NCBI GenBank assembly: GCA_029260515.1
Contig: JAJDDC010000095.1
Coordinates: 1 to 64,000, forward strand
Length of the DNA stretch: 64,000 bases
DNA from: Phycisphaerales bacterium
GTDB taxonomy: Bacteria; Planctomycetota; Phycisphaerae; Phycisphaerales; UBA1924
Direction of reading: 5' to 3'
Below, in pieces: positions 60,145-64,000 of this stretch. The notes below the pieces were generated by a model. That model was not told the DNA's origin, searched no databases, and saw only the letters and a program-made list of their open reading frames with translations. Both the position numbers and the translations under genes were made by a program. Numbering within the stretch: position 1 is the stretch's first letter; each line of letters opens with the position of its first letter.

Positions 60145-61059
60145 ATGCTCCAGACGTTCAACGAGAAGAACCGGGACCTACTGGTCAACATCAACGGCGG
60201 GCTGGTCCACCGTGACAAGGCGGGGATCTCGCCCTTCGACGCGGGCGTCCAGGGCGGGGACGCCGTCTGGGAGGGTCTGCGCCTGTACGACGGGCGCATC
60301 TTCAAGCTCCGCGAGCACCTGGTCCGCTTGACGCACTCGGCCAAGGCCCTCGCGTTCGACGCGATCCCGTCGCACGACGAGCTGGTCGCGCAGATCAAGA
60401 AGACGCTCGAGGCCAACAACATGCGTGACGGCGTGCATATCCGCCTCACGCTCACCAGGGGTGTCAAGGTCACGTCCGGCATGGACCCGAGGCTAAACCA
60501 GTCCGGGCCCACCCTGATTGTCTTGGCAGAGCACAAACCCCCGGTGTACGACAGCGCCGTGGGTGAGAAGGGCCTGAGCCTGGCGACGTCGAGTATCCGG
60601 CGCTTCGGCCCCGACCAGATGGACCCGAAGATCCACCATTGCAATCTCATCCAGTCGATCATGGCGAAGATCGAGGCGAACGCGGCGGGCGCCGACGACG
60701 CGGTCATGCTCGACCAGCGGGGCTTCGTGGCCGAGACGAACGCGACACATGTGTTCGTTGTCACGGGCGGCGTGGTCGAGACGAGCCGCTGCGTCGCCTG
60801 CCCGGAGGGGGTCACGCGCGCGACGATACTGGAACTGTGCGCGCGGCACGGGATCCCGCACGCCGAGCGTGACATCTCGATGGCGGAGGTCTACCGGGCC
60901 GACGAATGTTTCACGACGGGGACGATGGGCGAGCTGGCGTGGGTCGGGCGCGTGGACGGGCGGGTGATCGGGGACGGCTCGATCGGGGCGGTGACGTCGA
61001 GCCTGCGTGAGCTGTTCGGCGAGCTGACGCGGCGCGAGGGCGAGCGGCTGGTCGGGTGA
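60145..61059 (+). CDS. Class IV (branched-chain-type) aminotransferase
   Basis: A 304-aa PLP enzyme of fold type IV. I-S-P-F-D-A-G-V-Q-G-G-D-A-V-W-E-G and I-R-L-T-L-T-R-G are family motifs; the PLP Lys is the K in P-K-I-H-H-C-N-L, and F-V-A-E-T-N-A-T-H-V-F-V-V gives the conserved Glu. It could act on branched-chain amino acids (ilvE-like) or on D-amino acids; the sequence does not decide. It converges on the LOG gene with three bases between stops. Confidence 0.88.
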   Translation: MLQTFNEKNRDLLVNINGGLVHRDKAGISPFDAGVQGGDAVWEGLRLYDGRIFKLREHLVRLTHSAKALAFDAIPSHDELVAQIKKTLEANNMRDGVHIRLTLTRGVKVTSGMDPRLNQSGPTLIVLAEHKPPVYDSAVGEKGLSLATSSIRRFGPDQMDPKIHHCNLIQSIMAKIEANAAGADDAVMLDQRGFVAETNATHVFVVTGGVVETSRCVACPEGVTRATILELCARHGIPHAERDISMAEVYRADECFTTGTMGELAWVGRVDGRVIGDGSIGAVTSSLRELFGELTRREGERLVG

Positions 61060-61062
61060 GGG

Positions 61063-61881
61063 CTAGCCCTCGCCGAGGATCGGGCTGGGCGCGACGTCGC
61101 GTCGCCCGTCGGCGCGTGCCGCCCGGTGGGCGCGGATGATCGCCAGCGCCTCCTCGGGGTCGTCGGTCAGGTGGATGAGCTTCATGTCCTCGGCGTCGAT
61201 CGTCGCGTTGGCGAGCAGCGATTGCTCGATGAACGAGCGCATCGGGTCCCAGAAGCGCCGTCCCATGACGATGATCGGGAAGTGGTCGATCTTGCCCGTC
61301 TGCATCAGAACGGCGGTCTCGAAGACCTCGTCGAGCGTGCCGAAGCCCCCGGGCATGACGACGAAGGCGTCGGAATACTTCACGAGCATGACCTTGCGGA
61401 CGAAGAAGTAGTGGAAGTCCACGAACTTGTCGAGGTACTTGTTGGGCTCCTGCTCCATGGGCAGCTCGATGTTGCACCCGACGCTGACCCCGCCGCCCTC
61501 CTTTGCGCCGCGGTTGGCGGCCTCCATGATCCCGGGCCCGCCGCCGGTCATGACGGCGAATCCGTTCTCGGCGAGCACACGCCCCATCTCGCGGGCCAGG
61601 GCGTAGTACTCGTGGTCCTCGTCGAAGCGGGCGGAGCCGAAGACGGTCACGCACGGGCCGATGAAGTGCAGGCGCCGGAATCCGCGGATGAACTCGAAGA
61701 AGATCCTGACGGCCCGGAAGAGCTCCTCGCGACGCAGGCGGGGGCCGCCGAGCAGGGCCTTCTCATCGCCCTCGGGCGGGCGCTTGCCCCAGCGGGGATC
61801 CGGCTCGCCGGTCGGGCCCGGGGCGCTCTGATCAGGAGGCGTCGCGGCGTCGGGCGTTGTTCTGGACATGTCATCACTCAC
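61063..61881 (-). CDS. LOG-family (TIGR00730) Rossmann protein
   Basis: A 272-aa lysine-decarboxylase-like (LOG) protein. The motifs are V-F-G-S-A-R-F, M-T-G-G-G-P-G-I-M-E-A-A-N-R-G-A and P-G-G-F-G-T-L-D-E. LOG enzymes release cytokinin bases from nucleotide monophosphates in plants and act as nucleotide 5'-monophosphate phosphoribohydrolases in bacteria. GTG 61881 is the longest start; ATG 61869 is also possible. It diverges from the alpha/beta hydrolase, with 65 bases between starts. Confidence 0.88.
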   Translation of the reverse strand: MSDDMSRTTPDAATPPDQSAPGPTGEPDPRWGKRPPEGDEKALLGGPRLRREELFRAVRIFFEFIRGFRRLHFIGPCVTVFGSARFDEDHEYYALAREMGRVLAENGFAVMTGGGPGIMEAANRGAKEGGGVSVGCNIELPMEQEPNKYLDKFVDFHYFFVRKVMLVKYSDAFVVMPGGFGTLDEVFETAVLMQTGKIDHFPIIVMGRRFWDPMRSFIEQSLLANATIDAEDMKLIHLTDDPEEALAIIRAHRAARADGRRDVAPSPILGEG

Positions 61882-61946
61882 GGGCGGAGAATAGCGACGC
61901 CCCCCGGCCCGCGAGCATTATCACGACCACAAAGGGACCGCACGCG

Positions 61947-62795
61947 ATGAGCGACTGGACGATCGACGGCAGCGAGGGGCTCGCGATCCTGGGCGACACG
62001 GACACCCCGGCACGCGAGCCTGGCGGCGTCGCGCTGCTCGTGCACGGGTTCAAGGGGTACAAGGACTACGGCATGTTCCCCGTGCTCGGGCGGGCGCTGG
62101 CCGAAATGGGCCTGGTCTGTCACCGGTTCAACCTCGCACACTCGGGCATGACCGACGACATCGCGACGTTCGAACGCCCCGAGCTGTTCGAGCGGGACAC
62201 GTGGGCGTTCCAGGCGCAGGACGTCGTGTGCGTCGCCCGGGCCGTGCGCGAGGGAAAGCTCCGGGGTCGCGGGCTGCCGATGATGCTGGTCGGGCATTCG
62301 CGGGGCGGGGTCGCGGCGCTGCTGGCCGCGGGGCGGCAAGGCGACGAGATCGGCCCGCTCGCGGGTCTCGTCACGATCAACGCGCCCGCGGCGTGCTGCT
62401 CGATGGGCGAGGGTGATCGGCGGTCGCTGCTCGAACACGGAATCTTCGAATCACCGAGTGCGCGCACAGGTCAGGTGCTGCGAGTCGGTCGGGCGTGGCT
62501 GCAGACCCAGCTCGACGACCCGGCGTGGCACAACGTCGCGGACGCCGCGTCCAGCGTGAACGCGCCCGTGCTCGTGATCCACGGCGACGCCGATACGACT
62601 GTTGATCCCGGGTCGGCCGGAGTGATCGCGGGCGCGGCGCGCGAGGCGCGCCGCGTGATGATCGCGGGCGCCAACCACGTGCTCAACACGCCCAACCCCG
62701 CGCCGCCCGGCGTTGTTAGCAGCCCCCAACTCCGGGAGATGATCGACGTGATCGGGGCGTTCGTGCAAGAGATCATGCCGGGGGATCGCCGATAG
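61947..62795 (+). CDS. Alpha/beta hydrolase
   Basis: A 282-aa hydrolase. L-L-V-H-G-F-K-G-Y-K-D-Y-G-M is the oxyanion-hole strand; the nucleophile elbow is G-H-S-R-G-G (Ser); V-I-H-G-D-A-D-T-T-V gives the acid; G-A-N-H-V-L-N-T holds the His. This dienelactone-hydrolase/esterase-like type acts on esters or similar; substrate unknown. The AAAGGGA at 61931-61937 is the ribosome site for ATG 61947. Confidence 0.87.
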   Translation: MSDWTIDGSEGLAILGDTDTPAREPGGVALLVHGFKGYKDYGMFPVLGRALAEMGLVCHRFNLAHSGMTDDIATFERPELFERDTWAFQAQDVVCVARAVREGKLRGRGLPMMLVGHSRGGVAALLAAGRQGDEIGPLAGLVTINAPAACCSMGEGDRRSLLEHGIFESPSARTGQVLRVGRAWLQTQLDDPAWHNVADAASSVNAPVLVIHGDADTTVDPGSAGVIAGAAREARRVMIAGANHVLNTPNPAPPGVVSSPQLREMIDVIGAFVQEIMPGDRR

Positions 62796-62905
62796 AGGGC
62801 ACAGAGGCGTCTTGCGGGCGTGCCCTGGACGTGGCATGCGCACGACGCGACGATTGTTGCCGGGCGGATCGCCGCCCTGTTCACGCGGCCGATGGAGAGC
62901 GCCCA

Positions 62906-63835
62906 TTGCGCATCAGCGCCCCAAGCCTTTGCCTCTTCTTCGCCCTCGCGCCGTCCGGCGCGGTCGCGAGCGATGGCGGGCCGCTCTCGCTCTCGCTACC
63001 CCGCGCCCACCACGAGCCTGTTGCGCCGGGTCAGGCGGCGGCGCCCGAAGATGCCGGCGCGAGCGCGTCGATCGACACGGCGCCAACGCTGTCCCTATCC
63101 CCGCACAGCACGCCGGCTTCAGAGGCGCAGGGCGGGGGCACGGAGCGGAGCGCCAGAACAACGCCGTCGTCGGGCGCCCCCCCGCTCGCGGCCACCTCGT
63201 TCGAGGACCGCTCGATCGCGTTCGGCGCGGGCGAGATCAAATCGATCAACGAGCTGTTGCGTACGGACCAATCGCCTTTCGAGCTTGCGCCGCGCCTGCG
63301 CCTCGAGTTCTCGCGACCGACGCAGCTGCGCGACGGAGGGGTGAACGGGGAGCACAGCGCATTCGGCGTCGGCCAGCTCTCGGCCTTCGCCGATGACCGC
63401 GGTGAGATCGACCTGTACGACATCGCCTTCCGCTGGGACGCGGTGAGCCAGGGCCCGGTCACGTTCTCGCTCATCGGTGGAGTGAAGGCGGTCGCGGCCG
63501 ACATCGTCAACGAGGTCGGCGAGTACGACGTCTCGGGCAACCTTGTCTCCACACGCCTCGACGACGCGTACGGCATCGCGCCCGTGCCCGTCTTCGGCGG
63601 GGGCGTCCGCTGGGACGTGAGCGACACGTTCTACATCTCGGGCGCCGCCCAGACGCACACGATCCCCGACGGCGCATCGCTGCTCGACCTGACCGCCCAG
63701 ACCGGGCTGGACTTCTCGCCCAACGTCGGCCTGCGGGCGGGGTACCAGTACCTGCGGACGACGGTGCAGGTCCAGAACCTGGACGCGTCGCTGAGCGTCT
63801 CGGGCGTGTTCGCCCGCCTCGAGATCACGTTCTAG
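62906..63835 (+). CDS. Secreted beta-barrel-like protein (309 aa)
   Basis: An exported protein. The TTG start at 62906 is decided by a ribosome site (GGAG at about 62893-62896) and gives a clean signal peptide M-R-I-S-A-P-S-L-C-L-F-F-A-L-A-P. A low-complexity region follows to about residue 110. The C-terminal 190 residues are alternating beta strands (D-L-Y-D-I-A-F-R-W-D, F-S-L-I-G-G-V-K, F-Y-I-S-G-A-A-Q) ending in V-F-A-R-L-E-I-T-F with a terminal Phe, as in outer-membrane barrels. Confidence 0.7.
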   Translation: MRISAPSLCLFFALAPSGAVASDGGPLSLSLPRAHHEPVAPGQAAAPEDAGASASIDTAPTLSLSPHSTPASEAQGGGTERSARTTPSSGAPPLAATSFEDRSIAFGAGEIKSINELLRTDQSPFELAPRLRLEFSRPTQLRDGGVNGEHSAFGVGQLSAFADDRGEIDLYDIAFRWDAVSQGPVTFSLIGGVKAVAADIVNEVGEYDVSGNLVSTRLDDAYGIAPVPVFGGGVRWDVSDTFYISGAAQTHTIPDGASLLDLTAQTGLDFSPNVGLRAGYQYLRTTVQVQNLDASLSVSGVFARLEITF

Positions 63836-63852
63836 GGCGGCCCGGATCCGCC

Positions 63853-64000
63853 TCAGCCGCCCATCAACTCCACGAGGATGTCCAATCCCTTCTCGAGCTG
63901 GGACAGGGACGTGGCGTAGCTGACACGGACGCGTTCGTCGCGGGCGCTGAATACGCCGCCGGGGATCACCAGGACGTTTCGATCCATGCACCGGTCGACA
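63853..64000 (-). CDS. Class-I aminotransferase, C-terminal end (N-terminus beyond window)
   Basis: Only the last 48 codons are in the window. They read V-D-R-C-M-D-R-N-V-L-V-I-P-G-G-V-F-S-A-R-D, then V-R-V-S-Y-A-T-S-L and L-E-K-G-L-D-I-L-V-E-L-M, the C-terminal part of PLP-dependent fold-type-I aminotransferases (aspartate/aromatic type). The stop is TGA at 63853-63855. The gene converges on the beta-barrel-like gene with 17 bases between the stops. Confidence 0.8.
   Translation of the reverse strand, partial: VDRCMDRNVLVIPGGVFSARDERVRVSYATSLSQLEKGLDILVELMGG

Noticed and set aside
1..64000. tRNA, rRNA, CRISPR array, insertion sequence or phage genes
   Set aside because: I saw no cloverleaf with a T-loop, no spaced direct repeats and no transposase, integrase or phage structural protein. 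A computed scan could still find a short RNA gene I missed.

Overview
This is high-GC DNA (about 70-75 % G+C in the lines I counted) with very few non-coding stretches. It looks like chromosome from a planctomycete of the Phycisphaerae/Phycisphaerales type. The reasons are four secreted proteins ending in the twin GC-type dockerin module (repeated D-L-A-E-P-F-G-Q ... D-F-S-D-V, usually closing on G-C-P), four exported proteins with a PEP-CTERM-like tail (P-A-P-G, hydrophobic stretch, Arg cluster), a membrane protein with the C-x-x-C-G-Y-D-L-R-G-L zinc ribbon, RRM-glycine-rich RNA-binding proteins and many TPR-sulfotransferases. No rRNA, tRNA, CRISPR array or insertion sequence was seen. Nearly all genes are intact; the two window edges cut one small membrane protein (left) and one class-I aminotransferase (right).

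Layout. 0-7.8 kb: small membrane proteins, three RRM-Gly proteins (each with a strong terminator and a shared structured 5' leader), a RidA protein, a DUF2959 lipoprotein, a one-gene EIIA-WD40-TIR fusion at 3098-5029 that is the best candidate for an undescribed defence or stress system, a DUF3465 protein, a SnoaL-like protein and a cupin. 7.9-15.4 kb: an unnamed-family protein, MscS channel, SYLF lipoprotein, STAS protein, 3-methyladenine glycosylase, ApaG and a Rieske oxygenase. 15.6-21.2 kb: three GC-dockerin secreted proteins (one a PAD/agmatine-deiminase-like enzyme) around an ECF sigma factor coupled to a membrane partner.

21.2-32.3 kb: an almost continuous minus-strand block with five TPR-sulfotransferases, interleaved with a divergent short asparaginase, rplU, a zinc-ribbon membrane protein and typA. 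Several of these junctions overlap by a single base (stop and start share an A). 32.6-41.5 kb: a PEP-CTERM-like protein, an ECF sigma/anti-sigma/secreted protein operon, a B12-binding-fold protein with Cys in place of the ligand His, a UbiE/MenG methyltransferase, an M48 protease and a membrane dipeptidase.

41.6-53 kb: a helix-hairpin-helix DUF4332 protein, scoB overlapping a CtlX-like citrulline hydrolase gene, a HAD dehalogenase, a second member of the unnamed family, further secreted proteins, two tandem paralogous pairs of unknown function, and scoA about 6 kb from scoB. 53-64 kb: nrdR diverging from thrS. thrS carries what looks like a Thr-codon leader peptide plus mutually exclusive antiterminator and terminator hairpins. 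After it come a duplicated PEP-CTERM-like pair with duplicated terminators, a sulfotransferase/ankyrin-like/branched-chain aminotransferase cluster, a LOG-family protein, an alpha/beta hydrolase and a beta-barrel-like protein.
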